A DNA stretch of 64,000 bases from NCBI RefSeq assembly GCF_902806685.2, contig NC_048546.1:15175891-15239890 (forward strand), read 5' to 3'. A program made the translations under genes and the position numbers. The DNA comes from Maniola hyperantus. Taxonomy: Eukaryota; Arthropoda; Insecta; Lepidoptera; Nymphalidae. Shown here piece after piece: positions 1-12,203 of the stretch (its first letter is position 1; each line of letters begins with the position of its first letter). Under the pieces are notes generated by a model, which did no database searches, was not told the origin of the DNA, and saw nothing but the letters and a program-made list of their open reading frames with translations.

Positions 1-3000
1 CGAGTACCTACATAGTGTATCACCCCTCACCAGCGGGCCTCGGCGCCGGCGACTCGAGTTATCTAACGAGTACCTACATAGTGTATCACCCCTCACCAGC
101 GGGCCTCGGCGCCGGCGACTCGAGTTATCTAACGAGTACCTACATAGTGTATCACCCCTCACCAGCGGGCCTCGGCGCCGGCGACTCGAGTTATCTAACG
201 AGTACCTACATAGTGTATCACCCCTCACCAGCGGGCCTCGGCGCCGGCGACTCGAGTTATCTAACGAGTACCTACATAGTGTATCACCCCTCACCAGCGG
301 CCTCGGCGCCGGCGACTCGAGTTATCTAACGAGTACCTACATAGTGTATCACCCCTCACCAGCGGGCCTCGGCGCCGGCGACTCGAGTTATCTAACGAGT
401 ACCTACATAGTGTATCACCCCTCACCAGCGGGCCTCGGCGCCGGCGACTCGAGTTATCTAACGAGTACCTACATAGTGTATCACCCCTCACCAGCGGGCC
501 TCGGCGCCGGCGACTCGAGTTATCTAACGAGTACCTACATAGTGTATCACCCCTCACCAGCGGGCCTCGGCGCCGGCGACTCGAGTTATCTAACGAGTAC
601 CTACATAGTGTATCACCCCTCACCAGCGGGCCTCGGCGCCGGCGACTCGAGTTATCTAACGAGTACCTACATAGTGTATCACCCCTCACCATCGGGCCTC
701 GGCGCCGGCGACTCGAGTTATCTAACGAGTACCTACATAGTGTATCACCCCTCACCAGCGGGCCTCGGCGCCGGCGACTCGAGTTATCTAACGAGTACCT
801 ACATAGTGTATCACCCCTCACCAGCGGGCCTCGGCGCCGGCGACTCGAGTTATCTAACGAGTACCTACATAGTGTATCACCCCTCACCAGCGGGCCTCGG
901 CGCCGGCGACTCGAGTTATCTAACGAGTACCTACATAGTGTATCACCCCTCACCAGCGGGCCTCGGCGCCGGCGACTCGAGTTATCTAACGAGTACCTAC
1001 ATAGTGTATCACCCCTCACCAGCGGGCCTCGGCGCCGGCGACTCGAGTTATCTAACGAGTACCTACATAGTGTATCACCCCTCACCAGCGGGCCTCGGCG
1101 CCGGCGACTCGAGTTATCTAACGAGTACCTACATAGTGTATCACCCCTCACCAGCGGGCCTCGGCGCCGGCGACTCGAGTTATCTAACGAGTACCTACAT
1201 AGTGTATCACCCCTCACCAGCGGGCCTCGGCGCCGGCGACTCGAGTTATCTAACGAGTACCTACATAGTGTATCACCCCTCACCAGCGGGCCTCGGCGCC
1301 GGCGACTCGAGTTATCTAACGAGTACCTACATAGTGTATCACCCCTCACCAGCGGGCCTCGGCGCCGGCGACTCGAGTTATCTAACGAGTACCTACATAG
1401 TGTATCACCCCTCACCAGCGGGCCTCGGCGCCGGCGACTCGAGTTATCTAACGAGTACCTACATAGTGTATCACCCCTCACCAGCGGGCCTCGGCGCCGG
1501 CGACTCGAGTTATCTAACGAGTACCTACATAGTGTATCACCCCTCACCAGCGGGCCTCGGCGCCGGCGACTCGAGTTATCTAACGAGTACCTACATAGTG
1601 TATCACCCCTCACCAGCGGGCCTCGGCGCCGGCGACTCGAGTTATCTAACGAGTACCTACATAGTGTATCACCCCTCACCAGCGGGCCTCGGCGCCGGCG
1701 ACTCGAGTTATCTAACGAGTACCTACATAGTGTATCACCCCTCACCAGCGGGCCTCGGCGCCGGCGACTCGAGTTATCTAACGAGTACCTACATAGTGTA
1801 TCACCCCTCACCAGCGGGCCTCGGCGCCGGCGACTCGAGTTATCTAACGAGTACCTACATAGTGTATCACCCCTCACCAGCGGGCCTCGGCGCCGCGACT
1901 CGAGTTATCTAACGAGTACCTACATAGTGTATACACCCCTCACCAGCGGGCCTCGGCGCCGGCGACTCGAGTTATCTAACGAGTAACCTACATAGTGTAT
2001 CACCCCTCACCAGCGGGCCTCGGCGCCGGCGACTCGAGTTATCTAACGAGTACCTACATAGTGTATCACCCCTCACCCAGCGGGCCTCGGCGCCGGCGAC
2101 TCGAGTTATCTAACGAGTACCTACATAGTGTATCACCCCTCACCAGCGGGCCTCGGCGCCGGCGACTCGAGTTATCTAACGAGTACCTACATAGTGTATC
2201 ACCCCTCACCAGCGGGCCTCGGCGCCGGCGACTCGAGTTATCTAACGAGTACCATACATAGTGTATCAACCCCTCACCAGCGGCCTCGGCGCCGGCGACT
2301 CGAGTTATCTAACGAGTACCTACATAGTGTATCACCCCTCACCAGCGGGCCTCGGCGCCGGCGACTCGAGTTATCTAACGAGTACCTACATAGTGTATCA
2401 CCCCTCACCAGCGGGCCTCGGCGCCGGCGACTCGAGTTATCTAACGAGTACCTACATAGTGTATCACCCCTCACCAGCGGGCCTCGGCGCCGGCGACTCG
2501 AGTTATCTAACGAGTACCTACATAGTGTATCACCCCTCACCAGCGGGCCTCGGCGCCGGCGACTCGAGTTATCTAACGAGTACCTACATAGTGTATCACC
2601 CCTCACCAGCGGGCCTCGGCGCCGGCGACTCGAGTTATCTAACGAGTACCTACATAGTGTATCACCCCTCACCAGCGGGCCTCGGCGCCGGCGACTCGAG
2701 TTATCTAACGAGTACCTACATAGTGTATCACCCCTCACCAGCGGGGCCTCGGCGCCGGCGACTCGAGTTATCTAACGAGTACCTACATAGTGTATCACCC
2801 CTCACCAGCGGGCCTCGGCGCCGGCGACTCGAGTTATCTAACGAGTACCTACATAGTGTATCACCCCTCACCAGCGGGCCTCGGCGCCGGCGACTCGAGT
2901 TATCTAACGAGTACCTACATAGTGTATCACCCCTCACCAGCGGGCCTCGGCGCCGGCGACTCGAGTTATCTAACGAGTACCTACATAGTGTATCACCCCT

Positions 3001-4286
3001 CACCAGCGGGCCTCGGCGCCGGCGACTCGAGTTATCTAACGAGTACCTACATAGTGTATCACCCCTCACCAGCGGGCCTCGGCGCCGGCGACTCGAGTTA
3101 TCTAACGAGTACCTACATAGTGTATCACCCCTCACCAGCGGGCCTCGGCGCCGGCGACTCGAGTTATCTAACGAGTACCTACATAGTGTATCACCCCTCA
3201 CCAGCGGGCCTCGGCGCCGGCGACTCGAGTTATCTAACGAGTACCTACATAGTGTATCACCCCTCACCAGCGGGCCTCGGCGCCGGCGACTCGAGTTATC
3301 TAACGAGTACCTACATAGTGTATCACCCCTCACCAGCGGGCCTCGGCGCCGGCGACTCGAGTTATCTAACGAGTACCTACATAGTGTATCACCCCTCACC
3401 AGCGGGCCTCGGCGCCGGCGACTCGAGTTATCTAACGAGTACCTACATAGTGTATCACCCCTCACCAGCGGGCCTCGGCGCCGGCGACTCGAGTTATCTA
3501 ACGAGTACCTACATAGTGTATCACCCCTCACCAGCGGGCCTCGGCGCCGGCGACTCGAGTTATCTAACGAGTACCTACATAGTGTATCACCCCTCACCAG
3601 CGGGCCTCGGCGCCGGCGACTCGAGTTATCTAACGAGTACCTACATAGTGTATCACCCCTCACCAGCGGGCCTCGGCGCCGGCGACTCGAGTTATCTAAC
3701 GAGTACCTACATAGTGTATCACCCCTCACCAGCGGGCCTCGGCGCCGGCGACTCGAGTTATCTAACGAGTACCTACTAGTGTATCACCCCTCACCAGCGG
3801 GCCTCGGCGCCGGCGACTCGAGTTATCTAACGAGTACCTACATAGTGTATCACCCCTCACCAGCGGGCCTCGGCGCCGGCGACTCGAGTTATCTAACGAG
3901 TACCTACATAGTGTATCACCCCTCACCAGCGGGCCTCGGCGCCGGCGACTCGAGTTATCTAACGAGTACCTACATAGTGTATCACCCCTCACCAGCGGGC
4001 CTCGGCGCCGGCGACTCGAGTTATCTAACGAGTACCTACATAGTGTATCACCCCTCACCAGCGGGCCTCGGCGCCGGCGACTCGAGTTATCTAACGAGTA
4101 CCTACATAGTGTATCACCCCTCACCAGCGGGCCTCGGCGCCGGCGACTCGAGTTATCTAACGAGTACCTACATAGTGTATCACCCCTCACCAGCGGGCCT
4201 CGGCGCCGGCGACTCGAGTTATCTAACGAGTACCTACATAGTGTATCACCCCTCACCAGCGGGCCTCGGCGCCGGCGACTCGAGTT
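1..4286. repeat. 66-bp GC-rich minisatellite, about 65 copies
   Basis: Head-to-tail units of 66 bp run from the left edge of the window to 4286, where the sequence becomes unique. Each unit carries an XhoI site (CTCGAG) and a GGCGCC site. Because 66 is divisible by 3, several frames on both strands stay open for hundreds of codons. These frames are artefacts of the period and are not treated as genes. Units are nearly identical. Most differences are single-base indels, clustered at about 1890-2290 and at 2743 and 3776, with one clear substitution near 692. The array is cut by the window edge, so its true size is unknown. Confidence 0.97.
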
Positions 4287-4787
4287 GTCGTTTGGGACGC
4301 GCCACGTCACGGCTTGTAGCATGCAATCTCCCAATTATCCAAGGACACTAGCGCGCCTGTCGCCCGTCACACGCCGCGTCACGCGTCACGCGTCACGCGT
4401 CACGCGTCACGCGTCACGCTCCCTTGGGGCAACTCAAACCAATACCTATTTATCTCAGTGTTGTCACGTCGCGTCTCCATCGATCATCCAATATGCCACG
4501 TTCGGGACAACTACTCGTCAGTAGATACCTACCTACTCCCCTATCGTGAGTGACACACGGTGGTAGATAATCACAAGACACAGCAATGTCGCCGAATATT
4601 TATAATATTATGTACACCTAACTATAAAGAATTGTACAGTGTTTAGGAAATTAAATAAAGTCCGCTTGTTGTCTCTGGCATGGTTGATATTTTCGTCACT
4701 TAAAAAAAAATTACGAGTTTTAGAATGAAATAATAACCATAATGTTCTGGCAGAGAGCCACACGCGTGCCGACGCGAGTCGCAGTTG
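4287..4787. other. intergenic stretch, no gene seen
   Basis: This is unique AT-rich sequence between two tandem arrays. It contains a short 7-bp repeat (GCGTCAC units, about 4376-4409) and nothing that looks like an exon. Small open frames here have no recognisable product. Confidence 0.6.
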
Positions 4788-5733
4788 GTACGTAAGAACA
4801 CAAGCCAGTAGCCGCGACACGCTTCAACATAACGACACGAACAACACTGAAGAGAAGTTGATGTTTAGAGTTTGTACGTAAGAACACAAGCCAGTAGCCG
4901 CGACACGCTTCAACATAACGACACGAACAACACTGAAGAGAAGTTGATGTTTAGAGTTTGTACGTAAGAACACAAGCCAGTAGCCGCGACACGCTTCAAC
5001 ATAACGACACGAACAACACTGAAGAGAAGTTGATGTTTAGAGTTTGTACGTAAGAACACAAGCCAGTAGCCGCGACACGCTTCAACATAACGACACGAAC
5101 AACACTGAAGAGAAGTTGATGTTTAGAGTTTGTACGTAAGAACACAAGCCAGTAGCCGCGACACGCTTCAACATAACGACACGAACAACACTGAAGAGAA
5201 GTTGATGTTTAGAGTTTGTACGTAAGAACACAAGCCAGTAGCCGCGACACGCTTCAACATAACGACACGAACAACACTGAAGAGAAGTTGATGTTTAGAG
5301 TTTGTACGTAAGAACACAAGCCAGTAGCCGCGACACGCTTCAACATAACGACACGAACAACACTGAAGAGAAGTTGATGTTTAGAGTTTGTACGTAAGAA
5401 CACAAGCCAGTAGCCGCGACACGCTTCAACATAACGACACGAACAACACTGAAGAGAAGTTGATGTTTAGAGTTTGTACGTAAGAACACAAGCCAGTAGC
5501 CGCGACACGCTTCAACATAACGACACGAACAACACTGAAGAGAAGTTGATGTTTAGAGTTTGTACGTAAGAACACAAGCCAGTAGCCGCGACACGCTTCA
5601 ACATAACGACACGAACAACACTGAAGAGAAGTTGATGTTTAGAGTTTGTACGTAAGAACACAAGCCAGTAGCCGCGACACGCTTCAACATAACGACACGA
5701 ACAACACTGAAGAGAAGTTGATGTTTAGAGTTT
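4788..5733. repeat. 86-bp tandem array containing a start codon, 11 copies
   Basis: Eleven almost perfect 86-bp units start at 4788, 4874, 4960 and so on up to 5648. The last unit runs directly into the candidate exon at 5721. Each unit ends in an ATG followed by TTTAGAGTTT. In the first ten units this leads into GTACGTAA and makes a six-codon ORF (MFRVCT, stop). Only the eleventh continues into a longer frame. The array therefore looks like repeated leader sequence plus start codon. Confidence 0.93.
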
Positions 5734-5822
5734 TGGCGACACGTCTCCGGCTGCACATCTTGGCAAATGTACGCCGTCCAGCGCGACGCAGTCTGGGACT
5801 GGGACTGGGACTGGGACTGGGA
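5721..5822 (+). CDS. candidate first coding exon with mitochondrial-type presequence (unassigned)
   Basis: I do not recognise the protein. The frame opens with MFRVLATRLRLHILANVRRP, which is rich in Arg and Leu and has no acidic residue for its first 30 or so positions, as expected of a mitochondrial targeting peptide. It then enters a GGGACT hexamer repeat (about 5791-5822) that encodes Leu-Gly pairs. No clear 5' splice site follows, and no downstream exon was found on the plus strand. The neighbouring prag01-like gene at 12204 has its own start codon, so the two are probably unrelated. The preceding 86-bp array repeats its leader and first codons. The end coordinate is arbitrary. This could be a chance frame. 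Confidence 0.3.
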
Positions 5823-5927
5823 CAGTCGGAAACTTCACAAATAACAATCCTCTCCCGGTCTCTCGGAGCTAAGCCGGGGAAGTCGGGCCGATTTAATCGC
5901 TCGTAACGAACCATTGCTTTTTGATCG

Positions 5928-6925
5928 TCTTCCAAAAAGAAGGTGGTTCTCCATTCGACCCGTTTTTGTGTACACCGATTTTTTCGAGGTTTCAGAGCCG
6001 ATTTGCAGAATATTTTTTTAATCAACCGAGGAAGCTTCCGTGGTTGTCCCATAAAAAATTCTGGATCCGACTCCTTAATGCTGATGCTGCAGGGTTCCTG
6101 CCAGCCTAATTTAAGACGATTCGGGAAGTGTTCATAGTGAATTAATATTGTAAGTCCCAAGCGACGACTTCATGCTTGAACTCCAAGTCCCAACTCCTCA
6201 ACCCTGACGATGCAGGGTACAGCACTCCTAAACTAGTATGCTTGAACTCCAAGTCCCAACTCCTCAACCCTGACGATGCAGGGTACAGCACTCCTAAACT
6301 AGTATGCTTGAACTCCAAGTCCCAACTCCTCAACCCTGACGATGCAGGGTACAGCACTCCTAAACTAGTATGCTTGAACTCCAAGTCCCAACTCCTCAAC
6401 CCTGACGATGCAGGGTACAGCACTCCTAAACTAGTATGCTTGAACTCCAAGTCCCAACTCCTCAACCCTGACGATGCAGGGTACAGCACTCCTAAACAAG
6501 TGACTCAGGAACTGCGGATGATGCAATATTATTTAAGGTACCGAGCATAGACTACACCACTGAACTCCTAAGCCATGGGGATTCGGGAATTTCTGGTGGT
6601 GAATTAATATTCTAGGTATCAAGCGACGGCTTCATGCCGTTCGCTCCAGCTCCAAGCTCCTCAAACGTGACGCTGAAGTATGCAGAACTTCTAAGCCATA
6701 GAAATTCAGGAACTGTTCCTGGTGAAATAATATTGTAAAGAGCCTACACTTTGTTATTGAATTCCAAGTCCCAACTCTTCCATCCTGAAGCTGCAAGGTA
6801 CTGAACCCCTAAGGCGTGTGGATATGGAAAGCTTTAGTGGGGAATTGATATTTAGGAACCAAACAATGACTACTTACACTAAGAAGCTTTAAATAAATAA
6901 AAATATCAAAAAAAACGACTTCGGA
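5928..6925. mobile_element. non-autonomous dispersed element, family A, copy 1
   Basis: Sequence from about 5928 (AAAGAAGGTGGTTCTC) to about 6925 (AAAACGACTTCGG) matches a second copy at 37265-37980 in the same order. The ends resemble the GAAGTCGGTTTTT motif seen at several other repeats here. No ORF of an autonomous element is present. Internally, a 66-bp segment that is single in copy 2 is repeated five times (6172-6501). Confidence 0.7.
6172..6501. repeat. 66-bp tandem repeat inside element A, 5 copies
   Basis: Units start at 6172, 6238, 6304, 6370 and 6436 and are essentially identical. The homologous stretch in the other copy of the element (about 37519-37585) is present once, so the amplification happened after the two copies separated. 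Confidence 0.93.
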
Positions 6926-7203
6926 AACCACTACAAAGTATAAAATAATAATTGATACACGTTTCTTCATACATAAATTATGTATGAACTACTAGAAGTT
7001 AATACGTGAAGTTCGCCCGACTTCAACATTCATACACGTCTAGAATCAAAAGTTATTTTTTACTTTGTAGGGGTTTTCGAAGTCGGTTTTTTAATAATTT
7101 TTTTCTCTTAAAGCTACGCCAGATCCTAATCGCCGGAAAGGTAACCGAAGCGCGACGTGGGCCCCGAGTGCTGGACTGCTGGGCTGCAGTGGGCCGGTGC
7201 CTG

Positions 7204-7267
7204 CACCGCGGCAGGCGGCAGGCGGCAGGCGGCAGGCGGCAGGCGGCAGGCGGCAGGCGGCAGGCGG
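7204..7267. repeat. 7-bp GGCAGGC microsatellite
   Basis: About nine perfect 7-bp units. The frames opened by it on both strands (QAAGGR-type repeats) are not genes. Confidence 0.95.
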
Positions 7268-7269
7268 GT

Positions 7270-9597
7270 TCCGATATTGAGATCCACGCGATCGATCATG
7301 CGACAACATGTCGGGATTATTTCCACTGCCCGATACAACGGATTACCTGATCCATCAAATACTTTATTGTATCTGTCATCGTCATTCGAATAAATATTCA
7401 TCTTTGTTTAGGGTTCCGTAGCCGAAGGTCGCCAACGGAACCCTATCAGGTACTAATGAACTAAGCCTCCGCTTTCTGTCCATGTGTGTCTGTCAGCGGG
7501 CTATCTCGTGAACCGGTATAAGTAGAGAGTTGATTTTTTTAAAGAACATGTAGGTACCTAATTCTATTTTATATTGCCGCTGCAACAAAGAATAATATTA
7601 TAAATTTCAAAATGAACGCTGTGAAAATGTTAGTGTTGTGTACGACGGCACTGTGTGTGGCGTGCTGGCGTGCTGGCGTGCTGGCGTGCTGGCGTGCCCG
7701 ACGACGCACGGACGGACAGGGCACTGATATACTAGGTATAATATGTAGAGGTACATTTCACCCCATTTATATTCCGAGTTTTAGCACCGTTCAGTAGTTT
7801 TTGTTGGTACTTAATTAGTAGAAATCATTGAATGTTAACTAAACAATTCATTACGCAAGTACTTATATATATATTTGTCGGTATCGCTACGTACCTATAG
7901 CTATAGCACGTACAACAATGTACACTGTTATCTGTGTCGTTATCGCGCCTCGACTCGAGCGTGTCGTGTCGTGTCGTGTCGTGTCGTGGAGTCAACGCGA
8001 ACGTGTATTTCAATTTTCGTAGGGATCTATAATTTTTTTTTAATAAAATATAGTCTATCTATGTCACTCAGAACTGTGAAGCTACATTCAGCTTGCTACT
8101 GATGAAAGAATTACAAAAATTCTTTAAAATTCTTGGTTTGTAAGGAGTAATCTATATTACTGCCTACAAACCAACTTACAAACTTGACTTGTTTATAATA
8201 TTATAGTAAGTAGTTAGTAGGTATAGTTAGACATAAGTAGATAGGTAGATGTGGCAACGCTCGTGGCGACGCGACCGGCGGCCGTGGCGACCCCGCGGAC
8301 TCGGCCTTGACTCTTTTTGTTGTGGTCGCGCCGCCACGCTGGCCGCTGCGCCAGATTCCTGCTAACAATCACGCCTGGTCAGTGGTCAGTGGTCAGTGGT
8401 CACTCGTCATTGTGACCACTTGCACTACATTTGTATCTACTCTGAATTACGTCACTGAATTCTGCATTTATTTCCCGATCTATTTGACATATTATTAAAA
8501 AATAGGTAGGAAGTTATACCTATTTTTTAACCCCCGACCCAAAAAGAGGGTTCAATAGTTAGTGCGTCATCGTAATCAGGGGGTCGAGAATAGCTTCAAG
8601 TGGTTCGTGCAATAGCTAGACCTGTAGGTCGTACACTACGCACTAGGCACCTCCCATGCCAATGCGTCGCTTCACAACAATGTGGCTGGAGACATTGATT
8701 ATGTATTGGTCGGATACATTTACAATAAGCGGTCTAATAAGAAAACTAGAAAAGAGCTGATAATTTTCAAACAACAGATTTTCTTGGATTATACCTACCT
8801 ACCTAGCTACGAACACTCGATCGAGACACCTTTCAAACAAACAAAAACTGAATCAAAGTCGGTTCATTCGCCTACCTACCTAGCTACCTACCTAGCTACC
8901 TACCTCGCTACCTACCTAGCTACCTACCTAGCTACCATACCATGCTACAGACAAATACACAAACACACAGATTCAGCTCTTTTCTACATAAAGTACATAA
9001 AGTTCGTTCATACATAAAGTACCTAATTACGAGCTTGTAGGTAGCACATTAGTTAAGTACATATCATTATAATACCTAAGTGATATTATGCATAATTTAT
9101 CATACTAACTAGGTATTTACCTACCGGAACAGATAAATAAGTTAATTGTAGGTAGAAATCTTCTGTTTACATCGCAAGGAGCAGCTCGACGGACGCGGAC
9201 GGACGGACGGACGGACGGACGGTGTAAACTGTTATTTACCTACCGATACATGTACCTAGTTGTCTTCTGTGCTCTACAGCTTGTCTTACACCTATGTACG
9301 TAACTAGGTATATAGCTCATGTATTATTTAAAGGAAATGGCTAGGTCATTGAAGCTTTGTGGTCGAGTGGAGCGAGTGGTGCGAGTGGAGCGAGTGGAGC
9401 GAGTGGAGCGAGTGGAGCGAGTGGAGCGAGTGGAGCGATGGAATGTGGAGTCTGTTGAGCTCTGTGCGAAGATTAATATAATTACCATGTAATGAACGGA
9501 TGTGAGCGTCTTCCACTAAAAGTGTTATTTGTTGTACGATAGGTATGTTAGGTACAGTACAGTAGTCGTACTGGAGTCGGACCTCTCGGCGACTCAC
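7270..9597. other. intergenic or MFSD8 intronic DNA with simple repeats
   Basis: No exon was recognised. The stretch holds a GGGTTCCGTA / GGAACCCTA dispersed repeat end (about 7411-7446) and several short tandem repeats: an 8-bp GTGCTGGC run (about 7660-7698), a 5-bp GTGTC run (about 7961-7988), a 7-bp GGTCAGT run (about 8378-8401), a 12-bp CTACCTACCTAG run (about 8869-8935), a GGAC run (about 9192-9222), and a 9-bp GAGTGGAGC run (about 9361-9438). A CCCCCGACCCAAAAAGAGGG repeat fragment sits near 8531. If MFSD8 is intact, this lies in its first intron. Confidence 0.65.
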
Positions 9598-9786
9598 CTT
9601 GTCCAGATAGGGCCACACGCCCGTCAGCACGATGCTGAACCCCAGCGACATCTGGAACATGGTGAAGTAGATGACGTACACGCTGCGCCAGCGCTCGCGC
9701 CGCTCCTGCGCCGTCTCCAGCGCGCCGCCGTCGCCCGCGCCGCCGTCCGCCTCGCGCCGCCCCGCCAGCGCCCTCAGCCACTCCAT
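9598..9786 (-). CDS. MFSD8: MFSD8/CLN7-like major facilitator protein, first coding exon (partial)
   Basis: MFSD8 is a lysosomal membrane protein of the major facilitator superfamily. The exon encodes 63 residues, starting at the first in-frame ATG (9786). After a hydrophilic N-terminal tail comes RWRSVYVIYFTMFQMSLGFS and then VWPYLDK, which I recall as matching the start of human MFSD8 (RWRSIRILYLTMF ... WPYLQK): cytosolic tail, then first membrane helix. The exon ends in phase 0 at AAG|GTGAGT (donor at 9597). No second exon was found at 1-9590, so the gene probably leaves the window on the left through a long intron. It is divergent from the prag01-like gene at 12204. The long frame that continues through the donor into a 9-bp repeat (LHS repeats) is not coding. 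Confidence 0.82.
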
Positions 9787-12203
9787 AGTCCCGTCCTCAC
9801 ACCACACCGACACGCCAACATGCCAACATTTGCGCTGCTCTGCCTCTGATACTTGTGTGCGAACGAGCCCCGATCACAACATTCGACACTCTAAACAAAT
9901 AAGTGTAAACAAAGAGACGCACACGCGGAGCGAGCGACGTGCGCTCCCTCCCGATGTCCGATATAAACTGTTGCTGACTGCTCACTGCTGTGCTCAGTGT
10001 CAGTAGTCAGTGCTGTGGCGTGCTGTTGGTATTTGACGTTTGAACAAGAATTCGTATCTCGTTCATTGGCATCGTCTCTCTCTCTGACGACACGAACGAC
10101 TCTATCAAACTAGCTAGGTAGGTATATTTTTACGACACGTTTGTCAATAGTAGAAAGTAAAATCTGTACGTTACGTTATTACGTTATCAAATACGATGTG
10201 GTTTTGTACGCACAGAGTACATTGAATATACGTTTGTACGTTAGACACCCGTAGACGCTATTTAGTTTCACTAAGCACTCTGGTGATACAGCACTACAAT
10301 AGTTATCTACAAACTAGCTATCAGCCTATCACGTTCCATTACGTCACGATGGTATATAAAACAAAAATTACGGGAATGTTAAAAGTATGGTTAATAAAAT
10401 AGTAAATCAGATAGGTACCTACATAAAATAGTAAATCAGATAGGTACCTACATAAAAGAAATGAACTTACTTAATTGAATTATTATGTGTTTTGTAGCAT
10501 TCGCAAACTGCTAAAGCGCGTGGCTGCCATTTTAGTGACGTCAGCACTACGTATACCAAGAGGTATAACTACCACCGACCAGAAATAAAAGATAACTACC
10601 TACCTAGGTACTCGATTTTGTAATAAAACAAACATTTTTTGATGTTTCCAATTCCAGTGCTACCGATTTTTATGAAAAACTAGCTTATGCTCGCGACTTC
10701 ATCCGCGTGGACTACACAAACTACAACCCGCTATTTCACCCCCTTAGAGGTAGAATTTTCAAACTTCCTGAGACTACGTCATGATAGCTATCTGCATGCC
10801 CAATTTCAGCCCAATTCGTCCAGTAGTTGAAGCTGTGCGTTGGTAGATCAGTCAGTCAGTCAATTCCTTTGTACATAATATATTTAGATAAATAGTGCCG
10901 AGAGCAACCACATTGGTATGAAATGAACCACCAATCCAGTTGGTACAATAGCTACGGGTAACTTTAGAAACATGTCAAACATCGTGAGTCGATAGTTAAA
11001 TGTAATTCATGGTTTATCCTGCTGTAAATTATTTAGTAACATCTAAGATTATTTTTCCGACCCAAATGTCGACCAATAGAATTGCACCATTCGACGTCAC
11101 GTGGTACAACCTACATGGTATTATACTGATAATTTTTTGAAAATTTTCTCTGGTAGTTGAAGTCCACACGTCAAACTGACAGGTTGAATTCAATTGTGAA
11201 AATTGGAGATTTTGGCCGACATTTGGGACGGAAAAATAATCCCCCGAATACCACACGAGCTTCAAAATTATCTGGCATTTCCCTCAAGGTTCCCTGCAAA
11301 CAAATAAAGTCGTCAAGTTTTTCAGGAAAAATCACTCGCGCTTCGCGCTCGTGATTTTTTAACCTGATAAACTTGACTCCTTCATTTGTTTGCAACGAAC
11401 CTATCGGGAAATACCCGATAATTTTGAAGCTCTTGTGGTATTATAAGTGAACATTTCATTACTCGATAAAACCATATTTACGTAAATCATATTCTAAAGT
11501 CCCTTTTTTAAAGCACTATTATACCATCTCTGGGTACTTATTTTATTTAGTAATTATTTACTTATTTTATAATGCTTCTTCTTTACTCTTCTTGTGAAAG
11601 TTCAATCTAAAATAGAGAAGCAGGGACTGGTTCATGGACTCATTCACATGAACCAACTGAACCACATACATCACTAACATCTTAAATAATTATGGTATCA
11701 TTATTTTACGATTTGACATTAGCTAATGTCAAAACGTGTTGTTTCATTAAAAATCTAGACTGAAGCAAAGAGTACTTATATAATCACTATGAAGTTTCGA
11801 GCTGATATTTTACGATTTTACTGTATATTTTTTTATTTCGGCTGATGTCAAAATGACGTCATTTCGATGTTAATGAGACATGGTTCCAGCGTAATATCAG
11901 TTTGCGGGACTTATATTGCAGACTTTCTATGGTAATGTGAAAAGAAACGCAACTGTCATTTGAGAATGATAAAGACAAATGATAATTAACACTTCTTGGT
12001 CTGTTGGTCTGTCACCAGTCTGTCACTACCTACTCACTGTGTTTCTACTTTCTTGAAGTTGACTGCGTATATTCAATGTACTCTGTGGTTGACTGTTGAA
12101 TCGATTATTTTTGTGGCCAACACGGATCGCACGATTTTCGCAGGTTTTCGAATAAAATTTTCCGGCAAAATATTTCAAAAGTCAAGTTAAATTTAGTTTT
12201 AAA
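9787..12203. other. divergent intergenic region with transposon fragments
   Basis: This lies between the MFSD8 start (minus) and the prag01-like start (plus), so both promoters should be within it. I see no convincing core-promoter motif. A 30-bp unit is present twice at about 10399-10458. A retroelement 3'-tail-like fragment lies at about 10680-10890 (GCGACTTCATCCGCGTGG, then a CAGTCAGTCAGTC run). A minus-oriented copy of dispersed element B covers about 10900-11770. Confidence 0.6.

Noticed and set aside
344..4351. Very long open frames on both strands (YHPSPAGLGAGDSSYLTSTY-type repeats)
   Set aside because: They arise because the 66-bp period is divisible by 3. Several frames on both strands are open at once, frames shift at each indel, and there is no start or splice context.
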